Below are positions 6,906 to 16,695 of a stretch of DNA of 64,000 bases, in pieces. The stretch comes from Bacteroidota bacterium. GTDB taxonomy: Bacteria > Bacteroidota > Bacteroidia > Bacteroidales > ML635J-15. The notes beneath the pieces were generated by a model. That model ran no database searches and had not been told where the DNA came from. It saw only the letters and a list, made by a program, of their open reading frames with translations. The DNA lies in assembly GCA_029558535.1 (NCBI GenBank), contig JAKQEK010000513.1:1-64000 (forward strand), in the 5' to 3' direction. The first letter of the stretch is position 1. Each line of letters starts with the position of its first letter. The translations under genes were made by a program, and so were the position numbers.

Positions 6906-9379
6906 AAGTTACGAAATTGAAAATATTATTATTGTCATTTTGTGTGTTAATGGTAGCAGGGATTGTTTCGTTTATTTTGTACTTTTCAAATGTGAGAATT
7001 TGTGAAGAAATTTGTATTTATAATGTTAATAGCAAGACTTATGAGATTTATTCGGCTAGCCCTTCGGGTGGAAGAATAGATTTTGTTAAAAATAATGCAG
7101 AAAAATCTTACAAAATTAGAAATAGGTATGTAAAAGATATTTTCATTATTACAGATCAACCTGAAAAATTCAGTGCTGTTTTAATTATTGGTGGACATAA
7201 TGAGAAAATTTGCTTTTCATCAATTGTACAAGTGGAAAATAATAAATACAAGATTAAAAAAGAAATTTATCCTAAAGTAGGATTTTTTAAAAAAATATCG
7301 TATTCCAAATCAAACCAAACTTTTAAATTGCTTGGGTTTCAAATAAGAAAGTTAATAAAACCTATTTTATATGTAGTTTTATCAGGATTTATTTTATTTT
7401 TATTTATTTCGTTTTTCAAGTACATTAAAAGAAATTATAAAAACATCATAGTTAGAATTAAATCAGCTATATGTAATATTTGGAATATTATTTTGAACGG
7501 AAAAATTAGTATTGTTGTTATTGGTTTTGTTTCCTTATTAATTCCATTAGTATTTTATTTGTTTTCAAAAGATGTGTCAGAGTATTTAAATATTTCAGTT
7601 ATTACGTTTGTTGTGGTGTTTGCATTATTGCTCTTCCCTTTTGTTTTGCTTGCTTATTTTTCAAAAAAATTGAAATTGAATACTTTTTTCTGGTGGAGTT
7701 TTCTAATTATTTTTATTTTATCATTATTTGTTTTCAAGTCATCAATATATTTATATGGTGAAGGATTTAGAGATGATATTTCCAAATTTTTTGTCAAAGC
7801 CTATAATAATAATGTATTAGATTGTTTATTTACGCCTGATTCAGGATATTTAAATGTATTTCAAAACCTTGTTTCTATAATAATTTTAAAGGTATTGGGG
7901 TTTCGGCAATATTTCCCGGAGGCATTACAAATAAGTGTTGCTATATTATTTTCCGCTATTTTTGCATCTTTTAATTTAAAGTCATTCAAGATATATATTA
8001 GTGATGATAGATACAGATTTGTATTAAGTATTTTATTTGCAGTAAGTCCATTCATTTTCAGTTCTGCAAATTTTCTATTCGAAATTCCTTTTGCAATTGC
8101 AACCATCATGTTTTTATTGCTGTTCCAATTCTTAAAGAAACAGGAGGTGAATAGAACCAAATTACTTCTTGTTTTATTATTATTTGTCCTGTTTACTTTA
8201 TCAAAACCAATATTTGTAATTTTTATTCCTTTTATTTTAATAATAATTATTTATCAGTTAATTTATAATAGAGACAAAAAAACCGGATTTGTATTTTTGG
8301 GAATTCTTATTTTAATTTTATTACAATTTTATTTGACTGTCACATATTCGCAGGAATTGAATCGTAATAATTTTAGTGGATTGGGAACTAAATATGAAAG
8401 TGCTTTTTCGTATGATAATATAGATTTAATAAAGATTTTTCCTATCTCAATCTTTTTATTTGTGCGGAAATTTGCTCAATTATCAGGATTAACTTACTTA
8501 AATAATGATACAGCTAATCTTATAGTAAATTCAGTAGCTGCAATTGTGATTGTTTTAATTTCAGTTTTTTCTTTATTAAATTTACTAAAGAGAAAGCACA
8601 TAACAATTTCGGTATTTTGTTTAAGTTCTTTATTGATTTCATATTTATCAATTTTTCTTTTTGTTAAGTCTGTTGATATAAGTCATATTTATGGCTTTAA
8701 AACTAATTTGTTGGAATTATCTTTTATTGAATTAATAAAAGCAAATTTAAATTTAATCCCACATCGATATTTAATGGTAGCGGGCTTTGCAAACAGCATG
8801 ATTGTTTTGGTTTTTGTATTTAATTTATCAGATAATTATATTCAATCTGTAAAAGTTAAGCATTTTATTAAAATATTATTCTTATCACTTATTTTTATAG
8901 GTCCTTTACTTACGGTAAAAATTAATTTAAATGGCTTGAAAGGTCAACACGAAAAAATAAGTTATTGGAGATTGTATAACAAACTGATATTTGAAAATCC
9001 AAAATTGTATTATATTCCATATAATGGTTTTCCTGAAGAAAAACACTGCATTAAATATGGCATAGATAAAATTATTGATGTAAATGATTTTAATGGATAT
9101 GAATTGAACATCAACAAACTTCATCCAACAGCAAATAATTGGAGAATTATGCAGATAGTTTTGGAAAATTCGCAGAAGGATGATTACCCAAATGTAATGG
9201 GAATGACTAAAGATGGGAAAAAAATAAAAGCTGATTTGATAAATGGAAGTTTCCAACCTTCTAAAGCATTAGTATATTATTTTGATAATTTATACACATT
9301 CGAGACTATTAGTGTTCAATATACAGATTCAATAAAAAAATATCATGGGATAATAAGACTTGTAGGGCAATATGAATAA
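6902..9379 (+). CDS. Large polytopic membrane protein, GT-C-like, paralog of the 3720 gene
   Basis: 825 residues. Same plan as its upstream paralog: N-terminal helix (about 10-28), a strand-rich extracytoplasmic segment to about residue 150, a second helix, then many membrane helices and a polar C-terminal domain of about 140 residues. GFRDD and PDSGYL at about residues 285-312 occupy the place of the GT-C acidic loop. The start ATG overlaps the methyltransferase stop, and the 3' end overlaps the SGNH gene by eight bases. Likely a sugar transferase or polymerase of the glycan pathway. No named family can be assigned by eye. Confidence 0.62.
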   Translation: MKVTKLKILLLSFCVLMVAGIVSFILYFSNVRICEEICIYNVNSKTYEIYSASPSGGRIDFVKNNAEKSYKIRNRYVKDIFIITDQPEKFSAVLIIGGHNEKICFSSIVQVENNKYKIKKEIYPKVGFFKKISYSKSNQTFKLLGFQIRKLIKPILYVVLSGFILFLFISFFKYIKRNYKNIIVRIKSAICNIWNIILNGKISIVVIGFVSLLIPLVFYLFSKDVSEYLNISVITFVVVFALLLFPFVLLAYFSKKLKLNTFFWWSFLIIFILSLFVFKSSIYLYGEGFRDDISKFFVKAYNNNVLDCLFTPDSGYLNVFQNLVSIIILKVLGFRQYFPEALQISVAILFSAIFASFNLKSFKIYISDDRYRFVLSILFAVSPFIFSSANFLFEIPFAIATIMFLLLFQFLKKQEVNRTKLLLVLLLFVLFTLSKPIFVIFIPFILIIIIYQLIYNRDKKTGFVFLGILILILLQFYLTVTYSQELNRNNFSGLGTKYESAFSYDNIDLIKIFPISIFLFVRKFAQLSGLTYLNNDTANLIVNSVAAIVIVLISVFSLLNLLKRKHITISVFCLSSLLISYLSIFLFVKSVDISHIYGFKTNLLELSFIELIKANLNLIPHRYLMVAGFANSMIVLVFVFNLSDNYIQSVKVKHFIKILFLSLIFIGPLLTVKINLNGLKGQHEKISYWRLYNKLIFENPKLYYIPYNGFPEEKHCIKYGIDKIIDVNDFNGYELNINKLHPTANNWRIMQIVLENSQKDDYPNVMGMTKDGKKIKADLINGSFQPSKALVYYFDNLYTFETISVQYTDSIKKYHGIIRLVGQYE

Positions 9380-11657
9380 AAAGTTTAGAAAATATATATT
9401 TATTATCGCAGGAGCGTTTATTGTTTTTGGGGTAATAGCTTCATTTATTTTCGCTTCGCAGGTTAATATTTACGGAAAAATCAAAATCATTCCTGAAACT
9501 GATGAAATACAAAACTATGTTTTGGTAGCTAAAGGTGTTTTTGGCTCGGAAAACAAAGTTGAATCTGTTCAAGGTGAAGTTTATCTTGAAGGATACTATC
9601 GGAATATTGAGATAAGAGATATTGAAGCCTCAGAAGTAAAAAGTATAAAATTTGATTTTTATGAAAAAGGAAAGAGTTTTAATTGCATAAATTTTGATTT
9701 AATAAATAATAATGACTTAAAAACAATTGTTATTCGCGAACATATTAATAATGGGGACAATATTTTTAAACGTTTAATTTATATTATAACATTTGAGTTA
9801 AGTAATCCTGTTTTTAAAGATGTTTTGTTTTTCCTTGCCGCTATCATATTTATTTTAATTGTTTTCATTGTTTTTAGAAATTTAAAGAAAAAACAAAAAA
9901 AAGAAGGTGTAAGTATTTATAAATCAATTCTTACAAATATTAGCGTATTTGCTTTAGGATTGGTTTTTTGGTTAATAGTAATTTTATTGGTTCTGGAAAT
10001 TGGTTTACGAATTGCCGGACTAATTTATTCTGAAAAACAACCAAAGTTTAATGTAAATAATGATGATAATAAACTAGTTGTTCTCTGTATCGGAGACTCC
10101 TTTACTTATGGTATTGGATCAACAAAGGGAAATGATTATCCTGCTCAGTTGCAAAGAGTTTTACAGGAAAATACAAATAAAGAAGTTATAGTAATAAATA
10201 GGGGACGATGTGCTCAAAATACTGCACAGACTATCGAAAAACTGCAAGAGGATTTAAATTCTTGTAATCCTGATATTGTTATTATGCTTTTCGGAATGGC
10301 AAATTCTTGGAATTATTATGGTTTTGATAATGCAAATACATATTTTGAAAGAATCAGAATTGTAAAATTGTTCAAAAGAATTCGCTACAATATTAAGTAT
10401 AAAGGTGAAAGTAGTGATACGAGACAAAAAGTAGAAGATTTTGCATTTAATTTTTTATCAGAATCTCTAAAATATTCAAAGTTTGGTGATGATGCATATA
10501 AACGATATTATTATGTAGGTAGATACTGTCTCGCTTTGCGTGATTGGGAAAACGCTTTTATTTTTTTATCATTCGCATTGTCATTAAATCAAAATGATAT
10601 AGATAGTTATAATGCTTTGTATAAATGTGTTGAAGAATTTGATAGTGAATCTTTTTATAGTGACATGTCAGGAAATATAGAAACAACAATAGTTCCTCAA
10701 ACAATTATTAAGCTGGATTCTTTTATAAGTAAATACCCTGATGTGGATGTCTTTAAATATTTAAAAGCTATTTATTTGAAAGAAAAGTCGGGAATCGAAA
10801 TTAGCAAAGACATACTTTCATCATATGTAAATAGTTTGATTGAAGTAAAAGGTTTCGATTATAAAATTGCGCCATTAATTAATGAATTATTTAATAATGA
10901 TATTGATAGTATTGAAAATTTCTATCGCAGCCTTCAAAACATCAATAATCAAACGGATATATATATTGCAATTGTTTGGTTATCTCTGTCAAGGAATAAT
11001 ATTCCGGAAGCTAAGAAATTATTTTCAAGTATTTCACCACCTGAAAGTGAATTTAGCAAAATGCTTTATGTTGTAGCAGATGCAATAATTAAAATAACTG
11101 ATGAAGAGGAAGTAATTAGTAATGAATATGTTAATAGCTTTATGATTAATTCGATAAAGGAAATGTCAGTAAATATTGATAATTCTAAATTAGAAAATGA
11201 ATTTGGTTTAGGGATTAATAAGTTATTTGAACTTTTAATAGAAAGTCAAAATGGTGTTAAACAATATTATTTTTTACCTCATCACCTAAAAAGGACAGCA
11301 GATATTAAGCAGTCTGAAATATTTTGCTGGATTGAAAGCGATATTGAAAAAGCTGTTGAGATTTGTATTAAGCAAAACTATAAGGTAATATGTATGAATT
11401 ATCCAATTGTTCCTCCTCCAAATTCAGAAGAAATTTCGTTTTGGGCTGATAGTGTTGGTAAAATATGGAAGAAAACATCTTTAAAATATAATTTATTATT
11501 TATTGATAATGATTCGATTTTTAAGAGTAAAGGCAGTTTGCAAAAAGAATATTTTGAACCTTACGAAAAAGGCTCTGAGCATTGTAATGACAAAGGTTAT
11601 AAACTAATTGCAGAAAATATTTACTATTTGTTAAAAAAGAAAAAAGTCATGGATTAA
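9372..11657 (+). CDS. Membrane-anchored SGNH/GDSL hydrolase with TPR-like insertion
   Basis: 761 residues. The N-terminus repeats the module of its neighbours: a helix (about 10-28), a strand-rich segment of about 110 residues, then two hydrophobic helices (about 155-175 and 190-218). SGNH block I, CIGDSFTYG, lies at about residue 238, and an asparagine-containing GMANSW block III follows. The block V histidine is in EHCNDKGY near residue 736. Between them about 300 residues are mostly helical, with TPR-like repeats such as the one around LRDWENAF. SGNH enzymes are serine esterases, often glycan O-acetyl esterases or transferases. The split domain and membrane anchor suggest action on a periplasmic glycan, by inference. 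Confidence 0.75.
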   Translation: MNKKFRKYIFIIAGAFIVFGVIASFIFASQVNIYGKIKIIPETDEIQNYVLVAKGVFGSENKVESVQGEVYLEGYYRNIEIRDIEASEVKSIKFDFYEKGKSFNCINFDLINNNDLKTIVIREHINNGDNIFKRLIYIITFELSNPVFKDVLFFLAAIIFILIVFIVFRNLKKKQKKEGVSIYKSILTNISVFALGLVFWLIVILLVLEIGLRIAGLIYSEKQPKFNVNNDDNKLVVLCIGDSFTYGIGSTKGNDYPAQLQRVLQENTNKEVIVINRGRCAQNTAQTIEKLQEDLNSCNPDIVIMLFGMANSWNYYGFDNANTYFERIRIVKLFKRIRYNIKYKGESSDTRQKVEDFAFNFLSESLKYSKFGDDAYKRYYYVGRYCLALRDWENAFIFLSFALSLNQNDIDSYNALYKCVEEFDSESFYSDMSGNIETTIVPQTIIKLDSFISKYPDVDVFKYLKAIYLKEKSGIEISKDILSSYVNSLIEVKGFDYKIAPLINELFNNDIDSIENFYRSLQNINNQTDIYIAIVWLSLSRNNIPEAKKLFSSISPPESEFSKMLYVVADAIIKITDEEEVISNEYVNSFMINSIKEMSVNIDNSKLENEFGLGINKLFELLIESQNGVKQYYFLPHHLKRTADIKQSEIFCWIESDIEKAVEICIKQNYKVICMNYPIVPPPNSEEISFWADSVGKIWKKTSLKYNLLFIDNDSIFKSKGSLQKEYFEPYEKGSEHCNDKGYKLIAENIYYLLKKKKVMD

Positions 11658-11780
11658 ACATTCTTTTATACTACGGTATTGCAAGTTTGGCTATATAAAA
11701 GATGTTTCTGTGGATTCTCTTATTAATTTGAATTGTATTATATAATTTTATTACATTAGTGCTTTATTTGTTAAGTAGTA

Positions 11781-14700
11781 ATGCTAGTAAAAAGAATATT
11801 ATCTAAAATAACATTTGCCAGGCCTTTTTACATAATTGGTATTGATGGTCCCACGGCGGTTGGCAAAACTTTTCTAGCTGATAGTTTAGCTTCTGAATTA
11901 CAAAAACACAACATTCCGTATTTTATTTATCGATTGGATTGGACATTGCTTCCGAGAAGTTTGAGAGAAAAAGAAATTGATAAATTAATGATTGAAAAGG
12001 CTGAATTTGAATATGAAGCTCATTTACATATGGATTTATCAAAAGCTTTGAGTTTTCTTAAAAACATCACTTCTAATTTTGAAATTGGTAAAAGTTTCAA
12101 ATTATATGATTTATACAATCGTGAAGATGGCGGTTTTTGTAGTGGAGCAGTAGAGTTCGAGATGAAAGAGAATATGGTCATTATTCTTGAAGGACATTAT
12201 TCACACGATAAATCATTGAAAGGCTTTATCGATTATAATTTATTATTATTGGCAGAACCAGCCGAATTGTTGAAAAGAAAAATTGACAGAGCATCAAATT
12301 ATAGAGATCCCGAATTAATCAAAAAATACTTTAATCTTGTCGATATACCGTCATTCAGGCATTATTGTGTGAATAATTTTCATTCTTTTTTTAATATTTT
12401 CGATAATACTGACTACTTTGCTCCTTCAGATATTGGTAGAAGTTTATTAAAAAAGTATATAAAATCTCAATCAAAAAAATCTTTCTTTGATAAAGCAGGA
12501 ATGTTCTGTGATTATTTTTCAATTTCTGATTTAAGAGATAGAACTGTAGAGAATGAATTAAGAAAATGCCTTGATTTTTATCTCAGATTTGATTTTGAGG
12601 CATCAAAATTATTTGGAATAGCCGAATGCTCAAGAAACAAGTCATTTACTGAGTTATTTGACTTTTGCAACAGAAACAATAGTTTTAATAAAGAATATTT
12701 TGATTTCTCAAAGTTATATTCACCTGATCCGGAGTATTATATTGTTTCTGCTTATGAGAATTATAAGTTATTGTTTTTTGCTAATGAGAAAAAAATAAGG
12801 ATAATTATATTAAGCAAATTTACAACTAAAATATATGATTTAAAACGAGTTTTTGCCGAATACAGTCAACATCCAATACATTCTGGTTTTAACTACATTA
12901 AAATTAAAAAAGAAATTACCGAATCTGAATTATTCTTGTTACCAAATCAAACATTCGTTGATGAATTAAAAGCTTCTACAAAACAGAAACTTATACTGAC
13001 TAAGAATAAAAATCCTATTTGTTTTTATGAACATTTGAATAGTGCAAAATTCCAATTTTTACACCGTTTTAAGAATGATGAAGAACTTATTATTTGGAAA
13101 AGCATTTTCGAATATTCGGGTTTTGATGTATTGTTAAGGCAAAGATATTTGCTTGTGAGTAACTGCATAGATTATAATTTTAATGGACAAATTATTAATA
13201 AAGATTATTTTTATAAGTATGAATCTGAAGAGCATACAAATAAAAATGCCAGAACTGTTTTTAATGACAAATTAAATTTAGTAGATGGAACCTTTGTTGG
13301 TAAAGACATTTCAAGTGATCAATTCATAAGTTTTTATAAAGATGCTAATCGAGAAGAGAAATTATTAATATGGAATTGGTTGCTACGAAATTTTTCTGAA
13401 AAAATCATTTTTAACAATATTAGTTTAAAAAGATTTTATAGAAATTTGCCATCTGTCTTGTCAGATTATTATTTTGCACTGTCTATTAGGGGAAATAGTT
13501 CTATACCATTTTTTACTATATATGATTTGCGTGAAAGCAGTGTTGATATTCCTGCATATTTAAGTGCATGTTCTGAGTCAAATACAGCATTTGGAATCCA
13601 AGCCAGCCAGAATGCTCTTGACAAACAAATTGGTTATTTAAAAGTGAACCCTTCAGATTACTCATATTCAGTTTCAAGGATATTGATAAAGTACTTATCA
13701 GAGAATTCGGATAAAGATATTCCACTATGGTCACTGGGAATTGACCACGCTTCTTCAAAATTGGATGATAATACTAACAATACTGCAAGTTTTCTACGAA
13801 GTGTCTTTTCCAGAGGAATGATTTCTTCAGTATGTCTTGATATAGAAAGTTTGTTAATTTCTGACAAAAAAGATTTTACTCAAGTAGAAAAAAGATTGGA
13901 GGAATGGCTGGGAAACGTTCCCTCATATGTTGATATAGAATTGAATACCGGAGAGAAAACAGATTTGTTGGAGAACGAAAATTATCGAAGTATTTTCGAT
14001 TTATTGGGAAGGCTAATAAAAAACATCAATGCTAATTATTTGGGGTTTTTAGTTGGCCCGGCACTCGGAACAGTTCATCATAAAGAGAGTAAAAACGTTT
14101 TTCCAAGTCTATCGTCCGAAATATATAAGCAGAGCATATCTGCAGGAGGTTATGGAAACGTGCTTCATGGGACATCGTTTGTAAGCAATTCTGATATTTC
14201 TGAATTTGTTAAAAATTCTTGTGTGAGAATAAATTTTGCAGGTCAATACTTAGAAAAAATAGTTAAATCATTACCGGAAAATATTGCAAAAAAATTTGGT
14301 AAAACCCAAATAGAGTGGAAAACGTCGTTTGCTAAAAGTATAAATTCCTTACATGAATTAGATTTGACAGATATCAATAGTCTAAATGTAAATATTAAAG
14401 ATTTATTTTTAGCACATAAAATTGTTTTAAATTCTCCTGTGTTGGATGAGTGTTCAAAAACCTTTTTTCATCAACCTATTTTGGATTTGCCGGATTATAT
14501 AATTTTTGAAATTGCAGAAAAATGCATAAATGATGTGTACACTGAACAAAATAAAAAAGCAGGTAATGTAGTTTTACTTGCTTCGATGATCGAAGTCCCG
14601 GATGAAGAATTTGCTAAAGGCTTAGCCAAAAGAGTATATCAGGCGGGAATTAAGAGATTTCATGTAGATGTTGGAGATGGAGTTTATATTAATAGAAAAA

Positions 14701-15266
14701 TATCAGGAATAGAGAAAATAAAATATCTAAAATCTGAATTTTCTGATGTGTCCGTTCATGTCCATTTAATGGTAGATTCTCCACATTTAAAATATGCCGG
14801 CAAAATATCGCATATAGAAAAGTATTGTAAGTGCGGTGCAGATATAATTTATCTCAGTTATGAGAGTTTTAAGTCGGAAAATGATTTAGAACAAGCAATA
14901 AAACAAGTACTTAGTTTTAAATCTACACCCGGTCTGGCTTTTAATCCTGATGTGAGATTTTCGCCAACGATTTTTAATTATTTGGTAAAATTTCAAATAC
15001 ATTATGTCCAAATTATGGGTGTTTATCCCGGCCGTGGTGGTCAGGCATTTATACCCTCTGTGATTAATACAATTTCCGACTTCAGATTAGAGGCTGAGAA
15101 AAATAATTATGACATAAAGATTGAAGTTGATGGTGGTTTGACCAAGGAAATTGCATTAAAATGTCGTAATGCCGGCGCTGATTATTTATCGGGTTGGTCA
15201 CTTTTTTTAATTAATGGTAGTGACAAAATAGAAGAAACCATAAAAAAGCTTTTGAATGAAATTTAA
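11781..15266 (+). CDS. Multidomain fusion: uridine-kinase-like P-loop kinase, unknown domain, class II aldolase, ribulose-phosphate 3-epimerase
   Basis: 1161 residues. Domain 1 (about 1-230) has a P-loop, GPTAVGKT at 23-30, and a uridine-kinase/phosphoribulokinase-like layout. Residues about 235-570 match nothing I recognise. Domain 3 (about 575-890) looks like class II fructose-bisphosphate aldolase: the opening IPFFTIYDLRES, a metal-type IDH near 653, GTVHH near 763 and LHGTSF near 794. Domain 4 (about 930-1160) is a ribulose-phosphate 3-epimerase: VHLMVDSP near 993, YPGRGGQAF near 1080 and EVDGG near 1115. The 3' end overlaps the tandem nucleotidyltransferase by 11 bases. Together they could build and activate a ketose for the glycan. 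The four-part fusion is the oddity; activity of each part is untested. Confidence 0.82.
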   Translation: MLVKRILSKITFARPFYIIGIDGPTAVGKTFLADSLASELQKHNIPYFIYRLDWTLLPRSLREKEIDKLMIEKAEFEYEAHLHMDLSKALSFLKNITSNFEIGKSFKLYDLYNREDGGFCSGAVEFEMKENMVIILEGHYSHDKSLKGFIDYNLLLLAEPAELLKRKIDRASNYRDPELIKKYFNLVDIPSFRHYCVNNFHSFFNIFDNTDYFAPSDIGRSLLKKYIKSQSKKSFFDKAGMFCDYFSISDLRDRTVENELRKCLDFYLRFDFEASKLFGIAECSRNKSFTELFDFCNRNNSFNKEYFDFSKLYSPDPEYYIVSAYENYKLLFFANEKKIRIIILSKFTTKIYDLKRVFAEYSQHPIHSGFNYIKIKKEITESELFLLPNQTFVDELKASTKQKLILTKNKNPICFYEHLNSAKFQFLHRFKNDEELIIWKSIFEYSGFDVLLRQRYLLVSNCIDYNFNGQIINKDYFYKYESEEHTNKNARTVFNDKLNLVDGTFVGKDISSDQFISFYKDANREEKLLIWNWLLRNFSEKIIFNNISLKRFYRNLPSVLSDYYFALSIRGNSSIPFFTIYDLRESSVDIPAYLSACSESNTAFGIQASQNALDKQIGYLKVNPSDYSYSVSRILIKYLSENSDKDIPLWSLGIDHASSKLDDNTNNTASFLRSVFSRGMISSVCLDIESLLISDKKDFTQVEKRLEEWLGNVPSYVDIELNTGEKTDLLENENYRSIFDLLGRLIKNINANYLGFLVGPALGTVHHKESKNVFPSLSSEIYKQSISAGGYGNVLHGTSFVSNSDISEFVKNSCVRINFAGQYLEKIVKSLPENIAKKFGKTQIEWKTSFAKSINSLHELDLTDINSLNVNIKDLFLAHKIVLNSPVLDECSKTFFHQPILDLPDYIIFEIAEKCINDVYTEQNKKAGNVVLLASMIEVPDEEFAKGLAKRVYQAGIKRFHVDVGDGVYINRKISGIEKIKYLKSEFSDVSVHVHLMVDSPHLKYAGKISHIEKYCKCGADIIYLSYESFKSENDLEQAIKQVLSFKSTPGLAFNPDVRFSPTIFNYLVKFQIHYVQIMGVYPGRGGQAFIPSVINTISDFRLEAEKNNYDIKIEVDGGLTKEIALKCRNAGADYLSGWSLFLINGSDKIEETIKKLLNEI

Positions 15267-16695
15267 TTTGATTATTCCGTCTGCAGGTGAAGGAAAAAGA
15301 TTCATTCATGCTGGCTATAGGACATATAAGCCGTTTATTGATTTTTTGGGAGAGACAATGTTATCAAATGTAATTCGTAGGTTTCCATTAGATGTTAGAG
15401 TTATTGTAATTGCTTCAGAATCAAAAAGAAATGATTTTTCAAATCTTAATATTCAAGATAATATTGAAATTATGTTTATCAAGGACCATAAGAAAGGACC
15501 TGCATTTTCAGTATATTGTATTCTTGAAATGATAAAGCCGGATGAGTCATATTTTATTTCTTATAATGACATTATCTGGAATTGGAAATTTGATTATGTG
15601 AAATTATTTATCGAAAACAAAAATCCGGATGGCATGGTCTTTACTCATTACGGATTTCACCCACATTTATATAAAAATAATTTCTCTGCGTTTTGCAAGG
15701 TAATTAGTGATGCTGTTGTGGAAATTCGCGAAAAGAACAGTTTTACAGGAGATTGGATGAACGAATTTCTGTCTGTTGGAGTTTTTTATTTTAAAGAAGG
15801 TGCAATATTAAAAGAAAAAATATTGAGATTAATCGAAGATGACAATAGAATTGCAGGTGAGTATTATCCGAGTGTTGTTTTTAATTATTTGATAAATGAT
15901 AGTCTAATAATATTGAAATATGATATTACGAATTTTGTTCATATTGGACTCCCCGAACAGTTGGAAGATGCATTGCATTGGCAAAGGGTATTTAAGAATT
16001 TTAATTTAAAAAATTCGACTCCGGTTTGTATGATGATGTGCGGGACCGGTGAAAGAATGAAAGCGATAACTAATGTCAACAAATCGGGAATAAATGTATT
16101 TGGGAAGCCAATGTTTGAGTATGTACTTTCAAGGATTAATAGTGATAACAATTTGTTATTGGTTAATGACTGCAGTTTTGAATTTGTTCGAGATTCCTTT
16201 AAATCTATTAATATACACAGTCAAACACCCACTCAGACAGCAAGTTTAAAAATGGCAGTTTCCGAATTGTCAATAAAAAAAGACCTTTTAATTACTTCTA
16301 ATGATTGTTTTGGAATTATTGATTATGAAGATTTAAAGAATAAGAGTGATGCTGATATAGTAATTTTTGGTTTTATCCCTTCATTATTACAAAAAAAACA
16401 AGATAGTGCACATACTTATTTCCTTACAAAGAATGAATTTGTTTCAAAAATCCTAATCAAACAGAAAGTTGATTCGGGTTTTGGTTTAGCTGGAATGTTT
16501 TATTTACCGGATTGTAGTATTTTAAATTTATTAGATAGTTTTGATGAACTTCAAAATCCAAGTCTTGATCATTTTGTGAAATATTTACTTGGATTGGGTA
16601 AAAGTATTAAATTTACAATTTTAGAGGATTACGTTCATATTGGGACACCGGAAGAATATCAGGAATTTATTTTCTGGCAGAAGTATTATGAGTAA
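15256..16695 (+). CDS. Tandem NTP_transferase (sugar-phosphate nucleotidyltransferase) protein
   Basis: 479 residues made of two GT-A-type nucleotidyltransferase units. Unit 1 (about 1-240) starts with PSAGEGKRF and keeps a FISYNDI acidic motif. Unit 2 (about 255-475) starts with MCGTGERM, a variant of the GxGxR nucleotide-binding loop. Both end in the same signature, VHIGLPEQ and VHIGTPEE, which shows internal duplication. Such enzymes join a sugar phosphate to CTP, GTP or UTP. Overlap with the aldolase/epimerase fusion suggests its product is the substrate. Unit 2 has a degenerate loop and may be structural or regulatory. Confidence 0.85.
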   Translation: MKFNLIIPSAGEGKRFIHAGYRTYKPFIDFLGETMLSNVIRRFPLDVRVIVIASESKRNDFSNLNIQDNIEIMFIKDHKKGPAFSVYCILEMIKPDESYFISYNDIIWNWKFDYVKLFIENKNPDGMVFTHYGFHPHLYKNNFSAFCKVISDAVVEIREKNSFTGDWMNEFLSVGVFYFKEGAILKEKILRLIEDDNRIAGEYYPSVVFNYLINDSLIILKYDITNFVHIGLPEQLEDALHWQRVFKNFNLKNSTPVCMMMCGTGERMKAITNVNKSGINVFGKPMFEYVLSRINSDNNLLLVNDCSFEFVRDSFKSINIHSQTPTQTASLKMAVSELSIKKDLLITSNDCFGIIDYEDLKNKSDADIVIFGFIPSLLQKKQDSAHTYFLTKNEFVSKILIKQKVDSGFGLAGMFYLPDCSILNLLDSFDELQNPSLDHFVKYLLGLGKSIKFTILEDYVHIGTPEEYQEFIFWQKYYE

